Positions 17,251 to 26,111 are shown, numbered from the stretch's first letter. The stretch: DNA of 64,000 nucleotides from Neisseriaceae bacterium TC5R-5 (GCA_020830965.2 JACCFC020000015.1:25273-89272), one strand, 5' to 3'. Numbers and translations: made by a program. Notes: generated by a model from the sequence alone, not told the origin.

Positions 17251-18516
17251 ATGACCCATGCCCCGCGCCAACGCATCGCTGTTATCGGCTCCGGCATCGC
17301 CGGTCTGGCCAGTGCTTACCTGCTGGCACGTCGCCATCAAGTCACCCTGTTTGAAGCCGCTGACTATCTCGGTGGCCACACCCATACCGTCGATATCGAC
17401 GTAGCCGGACAAGCGCTGGCAGTCGATACCGGCTTTCTGGTGTTTAACGAACGCACCTACCCCAATCTGATTGCGCTGTTTGCCGAACTGGGCATCAACA
17501 GTCACCCCACCAGCATGTCGTTCAGTGTCTCGCTGGAGCAGGGCCGGGAGGAATGGGCAGGCATGAATCTGGACAGCCTGTTTGCACAACGCCGCAAACT
17601 GCTCTCCCCCTCATTCTGGGGCATGTTGCACGATATTCTGCGCTTCAATCGCAGTGCCCCCATGCTGCTGCAGCAACTGGCGACACACCCGCTCAGCCTG
17701 GGCGAGCTATTACAACAACAAGGCTATGGCGCGCGTTTTCGTGAGCACTACCTGCTGCCGATGGCCGCCGCCATCTGGTCCAGTCCCAGCGGCGAGATAC
17801 TGCACTTCCCCGCCGCCAGCTTTCTACAGTTCTGCCAGAACCACGGCCTGCTGCAATTACGCGAGCGGCCACAATGGCGCAGCATCCCCGGTGGCGCACG
17901 CCAGTATGTGGATAAAATCGCCGCCACCCTGGACGATATCCGCCTCAATCAGCCAGTACAACAGCTCAGCCGCCATGCCGATGGCGTCCTCATTCGCAGC
18001 GCCCAGGGTGACGAACATTTCGACGCTGTCATCTGCGCCACCCATGCCCCACAAACCCTGCAGATGCTGGCGGATGCCACCACACAGGAGCGTGCCATTC
18101 TCGGCGCGGTACGCTATCAGCCAAACCGGGCGGTGCTGCACAGCGACCCGCGCCTGCTGCCGCGCCGCCGCAAAACCTGGGCGGCCTGGAACTTTCTGGG
18201 TGAACAGCCAGCCGTTTCGGTCAGTTACTGGCTTAATCTACTGCAAGCGCTACCACTGACCGAGCCGGTCATCCTCACACTCAACCCCTTAGCCGCAGCA
18301 GACCCCGCCCGTCAGTACGGCCAGTTTGATTATGCCCACCCACTGCTTGACCAAGCCGCCATCGACGCCCAACAAGCGCTGGCGCAGATTCAAGGACAAG
18401 GCCGCTGCTGGTTTGCCGGTGCCTGGACCGGTTACGGTTTTCATGAAGATGGCCTCAAATCCGCACTGCGTATCGCTGCAGCCTTTGATCTTTTACCCGA
18501 CTGGGCCCAAATCTAA
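17251..18516 (+). CDS. FAD-dependent amine-oxidase-type oxidoreductase of a lipid-modification operon
   Basis: This 421-residue flavoprotein has the dinucleotide-binding motif VIGSGIAGLASAYLL at residues 11-25, followed by the GG motif LGGHTHTVD near 45. GFLVFNERTYPNL near 70 is typical of the family found beside DUF1365 and cyclopropane-fatty-acid synthase genes, related to the desaturase-like enzymes of methylated and furan fatty-acid pathways. A C-terminal FAGAWTGYGFHEDG block near 390 completes the FAD site. It is the first gene of a six-gene operon, so oxidation or desaturation of a membrane acyl chain is inferred; the exact reaction is not known from sequence. Confidence 0.85.
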   Translation: MTHAPRQRIAVIGSGIAGLASAYLLARRHQVTLFEAADYLGGHTHTVDIDVAGQALAVDTGFLVFNERTYPNLIALFAELGINSHPTSMSFSVSLEQGREEWAGMNLDSLFAQRRKLLSPSFWGMLHDILRFNRSAPMLLQQLATHPLSLGELLQQQGYGARFREHYLLPMAAAIWSSPSGEILHFPAASFLQFCQNHGLLQLRERPQWRSIPGGARQYVDKIAATLDDIRLNQPVQQLSRHADGVLIRSAQGDEHFDAVICATHAPQTLQMLADATTQERAILGAVRYQPNRAVLHSDPRLLPRRRKTWAAWNFLGEQPAVSVSYWLNLLQALPLTEPVILTLNPLAAADPARQYGQFDYAHPLLDQAAIDAQQALAQIQGQGRCWFAGAWTGYGFHEDGLKSALRIAAAFDLLPDWAQI

Positions 18517-18519
18517 AGC

Positions 18520-19293
18520 ATGGAAAACGGCTATTTACTCACGGGTAGCATCATGCACCGACGCCTGCGCCCGGCCTTACACCGCTTTGTCTACCCGGTA
18601 TTCTGTATCCGCGTGCGGCTAGCGGCACTGGCTCAGCTCAACAGCCGCTGGTTTGGGGTGGATCGCTGGCGCCCCCTATCACTGCGCAGCCGCGACTACG
18701 GCCCGCGCGATGGCAGCCCCCTGCTACCCTGGATACGGCGGCAACTGGCTGCCGCCGGCCTGCCTTGTGATGGCGAAGTCTGGCTGCAAACCTTCCCGCG
18801 CCTGTTCGGCTATGCATTCAACCCGGTCAGCTTCTGGTACTGCCACAATGCCGCCGGTCAGCTCTGTGCGGTGCTGGCCGAAGTCAACAACACCTTTGGC
18901 GAGCACCACAGCTATTTATTAAGCGCCGCCGACGGCCAGCACATTAATGCCAGCACGCTACTGCATTGCAATAAACAACTACACGTGTCACCCTTTTGTC
19001 CGGTCAACGGCCACTATCGCTTCCGCTTTGTCGAAAAAGCCCAGCATGCGCTAGTACGCATTGACTACCACGATGCCGCTGGCGCACTACTGCACACCGC
19101 GATATCGGGTCAGCTTAGCCCGTTTACCCCCAGCAACTTACGACGCGCCCTGTTTCGTCAGCCCCTGCTGATGCTAGGCGTGATTAGCAAAATTCATTGG
19201 CAGGCATGGAAACTATGGCGGAAAAAAGTCCCCTTCTTTGGCAAACCCCAAGCTCCTCAACTCCCGATCAGCCGCAATCAACCACCACCTTAA
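18520..19293 (+). CDS. DUF1365 family protein
   Basis: This 257-residue protein belongs to DUF1365. Family hallmarks are the start GSIMHRRLRP near residue 9, LRSRDYGPRDG near 52, FPRLFGYAFNPVSFWYCH near 88 and EVNNTFGEHHSY near 119, then HVSPFCPVNGHYRF near 156. No enzymatic activity is established. The family nearly always sits between an FAD oxidoreductase and a cyclopropane-type methyltransferase, as here, so a role in the same fatty-acid modification is inferred. It starts four bases after the oxidoreductase stop, and its last 88 bp overlap the start of the methyltransferase. Confidence 0.9.
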   Translation: MENGYLLTGSIMHRRLRPALHRFVYPVFCIRVRLAALAQLNSRWFGVDRWRPLSLRSRDYGPRDGSPLLPWIRRQLAAAGLPCDGEVWLQTFPRLFGYAFNPVSFWYCHNAAGQLCAVLAEVNNTFGEHHSYLLSAADGQHINASTLLHCNKQLHVSPFCPVNGHYRFRFVEKAQHALVRIDYHDAAGALLHTAISGQLSPFTPSNLRRALFRQPLLMLGVISKIHWQAWKLWRKKVPFFGKPQAPQLPISRNQPPP

Positions 19294-20495
19294 ATTCAGC
19301 CAATAGCAAAGTGCCCGCCGCTGCACGCGCCTTCCTGCTGCTACTGGGCAGACTGCGCCACGGCAGCCTGCGCCTACTCACCCCACAACAGCAGTGGCTG
19401 CACTTTGGTCAGAGCAATGACACGCTACAGGCCGAGCTGCATCTGCACGACTGGCAAGCCTGCCAACGCATCCTGCGTAGCGGCGGCATTGGTTTTGCCG
19501 AAGCCTATCGCGATCAGCAACTCGACTGCCCCGACTTAAGCGCGCTGCTCCAACTGGCACTACAAAACGAAGGTCAACTGGGCAGTGGCCTGCTTGGGCG
19601 TAGTGCCAGCGCACTGTGGCACCGGTTACAGCACTGGCTGCGCCGCAACAACCGCTATGGTAGCCAGCGCAATATTCACGCGCATTACGACCTGGGCAAT
19701 CACTTTTACCAACTGTGGCTGGACAAGAGTTGGACTTACTCCAGCGCCTGGTTCAACGGCCAACACCAGCAAACACTGGAACAGGCGCAAGCCGCCAAAT
19801 ACCAGCGCATCTGCGAGGTATTGCAACTGCGCCCGGGCATGCGGGTACTGGAAATAGGCTGCGGCTGGGGAGGCTTTGCCGAACACGCCGCCGCTCAAGG
19901 CATCGCCGTCCATGGCATCACCCTCTCCACCGCCCAACTCGAACACGCGCAACAACGACTGGCACAGCAAGCGCTGGTCGAACTGGAATATAGCGACTAC
20001 CGCGATCTGTACCAGCAATACGATGCCATCGTCTCCATAGAAATGTTCGAAGCAGTCGGCGAGCGTTACTGGCCCGATTATTTCGCCACACTGCAACGCT
20101 GCCTCAAGCCGGGAGCACGTGCGCTGATCCAGACCATCACCATCGAACACCAGCGCTTTTTGCGCTATCGCCGCCGCAGCGACTTTATCCAGCAATTCAT
20201 CTTCCCCGGCGGCATGCTGCCCAGCCCGCAGCGCTTTCAGCAACAAGCACAACAACAGGGCTTTGCTATCACCGACCAACTGGAATTTGGCCGCGACTAC
20301 GCGGCCACCCTGCGCCACTGGCGCGCACGCTTTGAACAGCAACTCAGTGCGGTGCGCGCACAAGGCTTTGACGAGGTCTTTATCCGCCTGTGGCGTCTGT
20401 ACTTCTGCTACTGTGAAGCCGGTTTTGAACACGGCAGCATTGGCGTCAGCCAATTGCTACTCAGCCGCCAGGAGCCCACACCCCATGCTGTTTAA
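19206..20495 (+). CDS. Cyclopropane-fatty-acyl-phospholipid synthase family methyltransferase
   Basis: This SAM-dependent methyltransferase transfers a methyl(ene) group to double bonds of acyl chains in membrane phospholipids. It has about 429 residues. IHAHYDLGNHFYQLWLD near residue 153 is the family's lipid-site motif, VLEIGCGWGGFAEHAA near 213 is SAM motif I, and SIEMFEAVGERYWPDYF near 276 and FIQQFIFPGGMLPS near 325 are further conserved blocks. YFCYCEAGFEHGSIG closes the C-terminus with the bicarbonate-site Glu region. Starts at 19206 or 19215 are both possible and overlap DUF1365. In this context the product may be a methylated rather than a cyclopropane fatty acid. Confidence 0.92.
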   Translation: METMAEKSPLLWQTPSSSTPDQPQSTTTLNSANSKVPAAARAFLLLLGRLRHGSLRLLTPQQQWLHFGQSNDTLQAELHLHDWQACQRILRSGGIGFAEAYRDQQLDCPDLSALLQLALQNEGQLGSGLLGRSASALWHRLQHWLRRNNRYGSQRNIHAHYDLGNHFYQLWLDKSWTYSSAWFNGQHQQTLEQAQAAKYQRICEVLQLRPGMRVLEIGCGWGGFAEHAAAQGIAVHGITLSTAQLEHAQQRLAQQALVELEYSDYRDLYQQYDAIVSIEMFEAVGERYWPDYFATLQRCLKPGARALIQTITIEHQRFLRYRRRSDFIQQFIFPGGMLPSPQRFQQQAQQQGFAITDQLEFGRDYAATLRHWRARFEQQLSAVRAQGFDEVFIRLWRLYFCYCEAGFEHGSIGVSQLLLSRQEPTPHAV

Positions 20496-21267
20496 GCCAT
20501 TCAACCCACCGATTCGCCAATGGGCCGGACAACGCGTCTGGATTATCGGCAGCTCCAGCGGCATCGGTGCCGCGCTGGCACAACAACTGCTGCAACAAGA
20601 CGCACAAGTCATCCTGTCAGCACGCAATCAAAGCAAGCTGCAACAAATCGCCGCCAACTCACCGCTCGCCACCGTGCTGCCGCTGGACATCAGCGACCCT
20701 GCCGCCTGGCAGCGAGCCTGGCAACAACTGCAAGCGCAGCACTGCCTGCCCGACCTCACCCTCTTCTGTGCCGCCGACTACCAGCCACAAAGCAGTTGGC
20801 AACTGCAAGCCACGCAAGTCAACCACACCCTGCAGACTAATCTGACCGGCGTCTATTATGGCCTGGAGCTACTGCTACCGGCGCTGTTAGCCCAAGGCCA
20901 CGGCGGCATAGCACTAGTCGCCAGCGTGGCCGGCTATATCGGCCTGCCTGGCGCCTGCGTCTACGGCCCCAGCAAAGCCGCACTGATCAACCTGGCCGAA
21001 CTGCTGTACGCCGAACTGCATCCACGCGGCCTCAGCGTCACCCTGATCAACCCCGGCTTTGTCCAAACCCCGCTCACCGCCAAAAACAGCTTTCACATGC
21101 CCGCGCTACAAACCCCGGCCCAAGCTGCCAGCCACATCCTGCGCGGCCTGCAGCAAGGCCGTTTTGAAATCCACTTCCCCTACCGCTTCACACTATGGCT
21201 GAAACTACTGCAACTCCTGCCCTACCGCCTGCGCCTGCCACTGCTGAGCAAGCTGAAACCACGCTAG
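20485..21267 (+). CDS. Short-chain dehydrogenase/reductase
   Basis: This 260-residue NAD(P)-dependent SDR has the cofactor loop IIGSSSGIGAALA near residue 17. A CAAD segment near 95 occupies the usual NNAG position, the catalytic Ser is in ALVASVAG near 146, and the Tyr and Lys are in YGPSKAALINL near 162-170. It starts at ATG 20485, ten bases after GGAG, and overlaps the methyltransferase stop by 11 bp. The substrate is presumably an oxidised acyl-chain intermediate of the operon's pathway; this is inference from context. Confidence 0.9.
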   Translation: MLFKPFNPPIRQWAGQRVWIIGSSSGIGAALAQQLLQQDAQVILSARNQSKLQQIAANSPLATVLPLDISDPAAWQRAWQQLQAQHCLPDLTLFCAADYQPQSSWQLQATQVNHTLQTNLTGVYYGLELLLPALLAQGHGGIALVASVAGYIGLPGACVYGPSKAALINLAELLYAELHPRGLSVTLINPGFVQTPLTAKNSFHMPALQTPAQAASHILRGLQQGRFEIHFPYRFTLWLKLLQLLPYRLRLPLLSKLKPR

Positions 21268-21683
21268 ACGCACTGCTTGACTGGTTCCAACAACTGAGTC
21301 CGAGCAGCCTGGCGGATATCGACCGCTACTACTGCGCCGATGCCACCTTCAAAGACCCGTTCAATGAAGTCCACCAGCGCGCGCACATTCAGGCCATCTT
21401 CCAGCATATGTTCCAGAATCTGCAGCAACCCCGCTTCGTCATTCAGCAGCGCCTGCAAGAAAAACAGCAAGTTTTCGTCAGTTGGGACTTTCATTTCGGC
21501 TGGCGTGGCACCACCTTTACCATACATGGCGGCAGTCACTTACAACTCGACCCGCAAGGCCGCATCCGCCATCATCGCGACTACTGGGACAGCAGCGAAG
21601 AACTACTGCAAAAGCTGCCCCTCATCGGCCCCTTATTGCGTGCGCTGCACCGCAAAATGGCCACCAAACAGGACAACACATGA
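21195..21683 (+). CDS. NTF2-like (SnoaL-type) domain protein
   Basis: This 162-residue protein has an NTF2-like fold: a helical start, then DIDRYYCADATFKDPFNEVHQ near residue 40, a long curved sheet with FVSWDFHFGWRG near 94, and HRDYWDSSEELLQKLP near 126. Such proteins accompany the SDR, FAD and DUF1365 genes in related operons and may bind or isomerise a lipid intermediate. The first 73 bp overlap the SDR gene. A Pro/Ala-rich start (residues 5-20) is poorly conserved-looking, so the true start could be further in, though no better initiation codon is visible. Confidence 0.85.
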   Translation: MAETTATPALPPAPATAEQAETTLDALLDWFQQLSPSSLADIDRYYCADATFKDPFNEVHQRAHIQAIFQHMFQNLQQPRFVIQQRLQEKQQVFVSWDFHFGWRGTTFTIHGGSHLQLDPQGRIRHHRDYWDSSEELLQKLPLIGPLLRALHRKMATKQDNT

Positions 21684-22231
21684 TGATTACCCCACACATC
21701 TGGCGCGCCCTTAGCCTGCTCGTCTTTACCACCCTGGGCCTGGCCGCCTGCTCCACCACCCCACCCGCTGGCGTCACCCCAGTCACTGGCTTTGAACTAA
21801 CACGCTATAGCGGCAAATGGTATGAAATCGCCCGCCTCGACCACAGCTTTGAACGCGGCCTCGACAACGTCACCGCCCGCTATACCCCGCAAGCCAACGG
21901 CACTGTAGAAGTGCTCAACCGTGGTTACGACAGCAAAGAGCAAAAATGGCATGACGCCACCGGCACAGCCCGCTTTAATGGCGCCAGCGACGTCGGCTCG
22001 CTCAAAGTGTCCTTCTTCGGCCCCTTCTATGGTGGCTACCACATCGTCGCGCTTGATCCCGACTACCGCTGGGCCATGATCATCGGCCCCAACCCCGGCT
22101 ATCTGTGGATACTCGCACGCGAACCCAAGCTGCCGGACAACATCCGCCAACAACTGCTACAACAAGCGAAAACCCTTGGCGTCGATACCCAACAACTCAT
22201 CTGGGTAGAACAAAACCGTCAGGACAGCTAA
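21680..22231 (+). CDS. blc: Outer-membrane lipocalin lipoprotein
   Basis: This 183-residue lipocalin has a lipoprotein signal: a hydrophobic stretch ends in the lipobox LAAC at about residue 24. The lipocalin signature GKWYEIARLDHSFERG near 47 is followed by TARYTPQANG, and the second structural motif is YHIVALDPDYRWAMIIGPNPGYLWILAR near 122. Bacterial lipocalins of this type bind lysophospholipids or fatty acids in the outer membrane. It is coupled to the NTF2-like gene (ATGA) and is the last gene of the lipid-modification operon, so it may carry the modified lipid or scavenge damaged ones. Confidence 0.93.
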   Translation: MMITPHIWRALSLLVFTTLGLAACSTTPPAGVTPVTGFELTRYSGKWYEIARLDHSFERGLDNVTARYTPQANGTVEVLNRGYDSKEQKWHDATGTARFNGASDVGSLKVSFFGPFYGGYHIVALDPDYRWAMIIGPNPGYLWILAREPKLPDNIRQQLLQQAKTLGVDTQQLIWVEQNRQDS

Positions 22232-22246
22232 TACGGCACCCATCAC

Positions 22247-22275
22247 CTGGCAGCCAAGGCTTTCTTGCCTGCCAG
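22247..22275 (+). terminator. Strong hairpin after the lipid-modification operon
   Basis: CTGGCAGCCAAG pairs with CTTGCCTGCCAG across a five-base loop with one C:C mismatch, 15 bp after the lipocalin stop. There is no T-tract, so termination would be weak or factor-assisted, or the hairpin may protect the mRNA end. Confidence 0.45.
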
Positions 22276-22309
22276 TCACAACTGTTCTACCGCTCCATCT
22301 ATTTTTCCT

Positions 22310-22324
22310 GCACCGGCCCGGTGC
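22310..22324. promoter_or_regulatory. Palindrome upstream of mdaB
   Basis: GCACCG and CGGTGC flank a three-base spacer, 40 bp before the mdaB ATG and directly followed by TAAGAT, a fair -10 box. An operator overlapping the promoter is possible; no convincing -35 box is seen. Confidence 0.3.
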
Positions 22325-22363
22325 TAAGATGCCGCCATTCCCACACATCAAGACCAATTCATC

Positions 22364-22945
22364 ATGAGCAATATTCTGATCATCAATGCCAAAAAAGACT
22401 TTGGCCACTCTAAAGGTGCCCTCAACCAAACACTAAGCGATGTCGCCGCCGAAGTGCTGCAACAGCAAGGCCATAGCGTTCAGGTCACCGTCGTGGACGA
22501 CGGCTACGATATTGAGGCCGAAGTCGCAAAATACCTGTGGGCCGACACGGTCATTTACCAGATGCCCGGCTGGTGGATGGGCGCACCGTGGATACTGAAG
22601 AAATACATGGACGAAGTGTTTACCGCTGGCCACGGCAGCCTGTATCAGAGCGATGGCCGCAGCCGTAGCGACCTCAACAAACACTATGGCTCCGGTGGTT
22701 TGATTCAGGGTAAAACCTATATGCTCTCGCTCACTTGGAACGCTCCGCTGGCCGCGTTTGACGAGCCCGATCAGTTCTTCCACGGCGTCGGCGTGGATGG
22801 CGTTTACCTGCCCTTCCACAAAGCTAACCAGTTCCTCGGCATGCAAGCGCTGCCTACCTTTATCTGTAACGATGTCATCAAAGCCCCGGCAATCGACAGC
22901 GATATCGCCCGCTACCGTCAACACCTCAATACCGTATTTGCCTAA
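22364..22945 (+). CDS. mdaB: NAD(P)H:quinone oxidoreductase, MdaB type
   Basis: This cytoplasmic flavoprotein reduces quinones by two electrons and so limits oxidative stress. It has 193 residues, the same as E. coli MdaB. NILIINAKKDFGHSKGALN at residues 3-21 is the FMN/FAD phosphate loop of the family. QMPGWWMGAPWILKKYMDEVF near 66 and TWNAPLAAFDEPDQFF near 124 are diagnostic of MdaB. It stands alone between the lipocalin operon and the MAPEG gene. Confidence 0.94.
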   Translation: MSNILIINAKKDFGHSKGALNQTLSDVAAEVLQQQGHSVQVTVVDDGYDIEAEVAKYLWADTVIYQMPGWWMGAPWILKKYMDEVFTAGHGSLYQSDGRSRSDLNKHYGSGGLIQGKTYMLSLTWNAPLAAFDEPDQFFHGVGVDGVYLPFHKANQFLGMQALPTFICNDVIKAPAIDSDIARYRQHLNTVFA

Positions 22946-22961
22946 AGCACCAATCTTCCGA

Positions 22962-22991
22962 TTGCAGAGGGGTCTTTATTGGCCCCTGCAA
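22962..22991 (+). terminator. Hairpin after mdaB
   Basis: TTGCAG(AG)GGG pairs with CCCCTGCAA (one two-base bulge) 17 bp after the mdaB stop. No T-run follows. Confidence 0.35.
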
Positions 22992-23146
22992 ACTCCGTCA
23001 CAATCGCTGCATTCATCGCGTTTTTTCATCAAATTTCATTTATAACGAGGGCAGCCTGTTGCTTGATGCAGGCAGCGCTCACGCCCGCGCATCAGACGTG
23101 TTAGGTATACTGTGTTGTCATTCCTTTATTTGAAAGGCTATCTACC

Positions 23147-23548
23147 ATGTTTCCAATTACCGCTGTGTTTGCTGCTGTCTTTACCATCATGTTTATTAAG
23201 CTGGCGTTTAACGTTATCCAGCTGCGACGGCAGCATAAGGTCGTCTTGGGTGATGGTGGGATAGATGAGCTGACAAAGGCCATGCGCGCGCATGGCAATT
23301 TTGCCGAGTATGTGCCGATCGGGCTGGTGCTGATGGCTTGCCTAGAAGGTAATGCTGCACCGTTTTGGCTATTAATCAGCCTAGGGGTGATTTTATGGCT
23401 TGGACGGTTGCTGCACGCCAGAGGGATGCACGATACGCCACCCAATTTTCGCCAGCGGGTAGGCGGCATGCAATTAACCTTTGCCTCCCTGGGCTTACTG
23501 GCAGCGTCGAATGTGATTTGGCTGGCTTGCCGGAACTGGCCAAACTAA
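23147..23548 (+). CDS. MAPEG family membrane protein
   Basis: This 133-residue inner-membrane protein has four hydrophobic segments (about residues 3-20, 55-70, 73-90 and 108-126). RAHGNFAEYVPIGLVLMACLE near residue 48 is the MAPEG signature, a family that includes glutathione-dependent microsomal transferases. The conserved Arg, Asn and Glu that bind glutathione in eukaryotic members are in this stretch. Bacterial members are poorly characterised. A -10-like TATACT (23106-23111) lies upstream. Confidence 0.9.
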   Translation: MFPITAVFAAVFTIMFIKLAFNVIQLRRQHKVVLGDGGIDELTKAMRAHGNFAEYVPIGLVLMACLEGNAAPFWLLISLGVILWLGRLLHARGMHDTPPNFRQRVGGMQLTFASLGLLAASNVIWLACRNWPN

Positions 23549-23641
23549 GCGGCGGCCTCCCGTCACCCCCCACCGCTACGCCTGACGGTGTAAACTCTCG
23601 CTTTTCTTTCGCGCTTGCCGCGCTGTACTGGAGTCATCGCC

Positions 23642-24955
23642 ATGTACTCTTCCCATGCTGAACGTCGTCGCCAATTGCTGTCCTCCATTGGCAATAGTCT
23701 TGCCGTGCTGCCTACCGCGCCGCAACAGTTACGTAATGCCGACACCCACCACCCTTATCGTGCGGATAGTTATTTTTTGTATTTGACCGGCTTTCATGAG
23801 CCGGAAGCCGTGCTGGTACTGGATGGGGTGCGCGGTAAAAGTGTGTTGTTTTGTCGGGATAAAGATGCGCAGCGCGAGTTGTGGGAGGGCTTTTGCTTTG
23901 GCCCGCAGGCTGCCGCCGAGGTATTTGGTTTTGATGAGGCTTATAGCCTGAGCGAGTTGGAGACACGACTATGTGACTGGTTGCCAGCCAGCGAGCAGTT
24001 GTGGTGGCCGTTGGGGCGGAATAATACTTTTGATCAGCAGGTGTATGGCTGGCTGCACAGTGTGCGGCAGCAGGTACGCCAAGGTGAGCAGCCACCGGCC
24101 TGTTATGGCGATATCTATGCTTTGCTGGATGAGATGCGGGTGGTGAAAGATGCGCAGGAGATCGCGCTACTGCGCCGCGCCGGGCAGATTTCTGCGGCCG
24201 GTCATGTCCAGGCGATGCGTAGCACGCGCCCAGGTCAGTATGAGTATGAGGTAGAGGCCGAGTTATTACATAGTTTTGTGCGTCAGGGCGCGCGCTATCC
24301 GGCGTATGAGAGCATTGTTGCCGGCGGCGATAATGCTTGTACTTTGCATTACTGTGCCAATAATGCCTGCCTGCGCGATGGCGATTTATTGCTGATCGAT
24401 GCCGGTTGTGAATGGGAAGGCTATGCCGGCGATATCAGCCGCACCTTTCCGGTAAATGGCCGTTTTAGCGGGCCGCAGCGTGATCTCTATCAAATAGTAT
24501 TAGCGGCGCAATTGGCGGCGATTGCCACGATCAAACCCGGTGCTTTGTGGCATGAGCCGGGCGATGCCGCCTTGCAGGTACTGGTACAGGGGATGCTGGA
24601 TCTGAAACTACTGCACGGCAGTGTGCAGGGGGTGATTGATTCTGGCGCTTACCGACAGTTTTATATGCACGGCGTCGGTCATTTCATTGGCCTGGATGTG
24701 CATGATGTTGGCGCGCGCAAGCTGGCTGGCCAGTGGCGGCGCTTGCAGGCAGGGATGTGTACCACGGTGGAGCCCGGCCTATATATCCACCCGGACGATA
24801 AGGTACCGACAGCCTTCCATCACATCGGCATTCGTATTGAAGATGATGTACTGGTAACAGCAAATGGGAACGAGGTGTATACCGCCGATGTACCGAAAGA
24901 GATTGCTGATATTGAAGCGCTGATGGCGGAGGGAAGACAAGATGCCAAGCCATAG
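23642..24955 (+). CDS. pepP: Xaa-Pro aminopeptidase
   Basis: This dimanganese aminopeptidase P releases N-terminal residues that precede proline. It has 437 residues (E. coli 441). The N-terminal domain includes HPYRADSYFLYLTGF. The catalytic pita-bread domain shows the metal ligands in LLIDAGCEWEGYAGDISRTFP (two Asp), HGVGHFIGLDVHD (His), TVEPGLYI (Glu) and GIRIEDDVLVT (Glu). I chose the ATG at 23642 (MYSSHAERRR), not the in-frame start 27 bases earlier. As in many proteobacteria, ubiH follows, here overlapping by 14 bp. Confidence 0.95.
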   Translation: MYSSHAERRRQLLSSIGNSLAVLPTAPQQLRNADTHHPYRADSYFLYLTGFHEPEAVLVLDGVRGKSVLFCRDKDAQRELWEGFCFGPQAAAEVFGFDEAYSLSELETRLCDWLPASEQLWWPLGRNNTFDQQVYGWLHSVRQQVRQGEQPPACYGDIYALLDEMRVVKDAQEIALLRRAGQISAAGHVQAMRSTRPGQYEYEVEAELLHSFVRQGARYPAYESIVAGGDNACTLHYCANNACLRDGDLLLIDAGCEWEGYAGDISRTFPVNGRFSGPQRDLYQIVLAAQLAAIATIKPGALWHEPGDAALQVLVQGMLDLKLLHGSVQGVIDSGAYRQFYMHGVGHFIGLDVHDVGARKLAGQWRRLQAGMCTTVEPGLYIHPDDKVPTAFHHIGIRIEDDVLVTANGNEVYTADVPKEIADIEALMAEGRQDAKP

Positions 24956-26111
24956 TGAGCACGCTGAGGTCATTGTCGTCGGTGGCGGGCCGGTGGGAGC
25001 ACTGGCCGCGCTGCAGCTGGCGCAGGCTGGCCGTCAGGTGTTGTTATTGGAAGCCCGTGCCCGCGATGAAATCGTTGCCGATACGCGCGCGGTGGCTTTG
25101 TCTTGGCATAGCCAGCAGCAGTTGGCGGCGGCAGGGGCTTGGTCGGCAGCGCTGCCCGCGACATTTATTGATCGTGTGCATGTATCGCAGCAGGGCTGTT
25201 TTGGTCGCACCTTGATTCAGCGCGAGGATTTACAACTGCCGCATCTGGGGGTGGTGGTAGATTACCCGCTGTTGCTGGCCAGCCTGCAGCGCGCACTGGA
25301 GCATTCTGGCGTGCAGCTACGCTGGCAAAGCCGGGTACAAGCGGTGCAGAGTTTGAGTCAATACGCCAGCGTGCAACTGAGTTCGCCCCAAGGCAGTAGC
25401 ACTCGCCTGACGGCACGACTGGTCGTGCTGGCCGAAGGCGGGACGCTGGCCGAGCAGTTGCCAGGCATTCGCCGTTTGCAACATGATTATCAGCAATGTG
25501 CGTTACTGGCCCAGCTCAGCACCGAGCAAGCACCACAGGGTATTGCCTATGAGCGTTTTGCCGATGATGGGCCGTTGGCGCTGTTACCACATGGCGATGG
25601 CTTTATGCTGGTCTGGACGCGGAGTGCCGCTGATGCCGCCGCGCTGCAGCAAGCCGACGAGGCAACCGTGCTGGCGGCCTTGCAAGCAGCAGTGGGCGAA
25701 CGCCATGGCCGTTTATTGGCGCTGGGGGCTCGCAGCAGCTTCCCGCTAGTCTTACGCCAACTGAATCGGGTAGTCAGTGGCCGCGTGGTGATGATAGGTA
25801 ATGCCGCGCAAACGCTGCATCCGGTAGCGGCCCAGGGGCTGAATCTGGGCATACGTGATGCCGGTGGTCTGCTGGCAGCACTGGCTGATGCCCGCGATCC
25901 TGGCGCGGCCACGGTACTGGCGCACTATGCAGTCAGCCGTCAACGCGACAGCCGCGCCGTGGTGGGTTTTACCCATGGCCTGATCAAATTGTTCGAGCAG
26001 CAGCCACCCTTGTTAAAAGGCTTGCGCGGCATGGGTATGAATGCGCTGGATCTGCTGCCGCCATTACGCCGCAAGTTTGCCGAGCATCTGGTGTTTGGGG
26101 TATCCGCATGA
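24942..26111 (+). CDS. ubiH: Ubiquinone biosynthesis FAD-dependent hydroxylase UbiH
   Basis: This flavin monooxygenase hydroxylates the aromatic ring during ubiquinone synthesis (2-octaprenyl-6-methoxyphenol step). It has 389 residues. VIVVGGGPVGALAAL near residue 10 is the FAD loop, DTRAVALS near 47 is a signature of the UbiH/UbiF/COQ6 group, and GNAAQTLHPVAAQGLNLGIRD near 286 is the second FAD motif. It follows pepP and precedes a paralogue, an arrangement conserved in proteobacteria. UbiH is preferred over the paralogue because of the pepP adjacency. Confidence 0.88.
   Translation: MPSHSEHAEVIVVGGGPVGALAALQLAQAGRQVLLLEARARDEIVADTRAVALSWHSQQQLAAAGAWSAALPATFIDRVHVSQQGCFGRTLIQREDLQLPHLGVVVDYPLLLASLQRALEHSGVQLRWQSRVQAVQSLSQYASVQLSSPQGSSTRLTARLVVLAEGGTLAEQLPGIRRLQHDYQQCALLAQLSTEQAPQGIAYERFADDGPLALLPHGDGFMLVWTRSAADAAALQQADEATVLAALQAAVGERHGRLLALGARSSFPLVLRQLNRVVSGRVVMIGNAAQTLHPVAAQGLNLGIRDAGGLLAALADARDPGAATVLAHYAVSRQRDSRAVVGFTHGLIKLFEQQPPLLKGLRGMGMNALDLLPPLRRKFAEHLVFGVSA

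Noticed and set aside
19626..20453. 275-codon minus-strand frame inside the cyclopropane-type methyltransferase gene
   Set aside because: Fully antisense to a gene with intact motifs; arises from codon bias.
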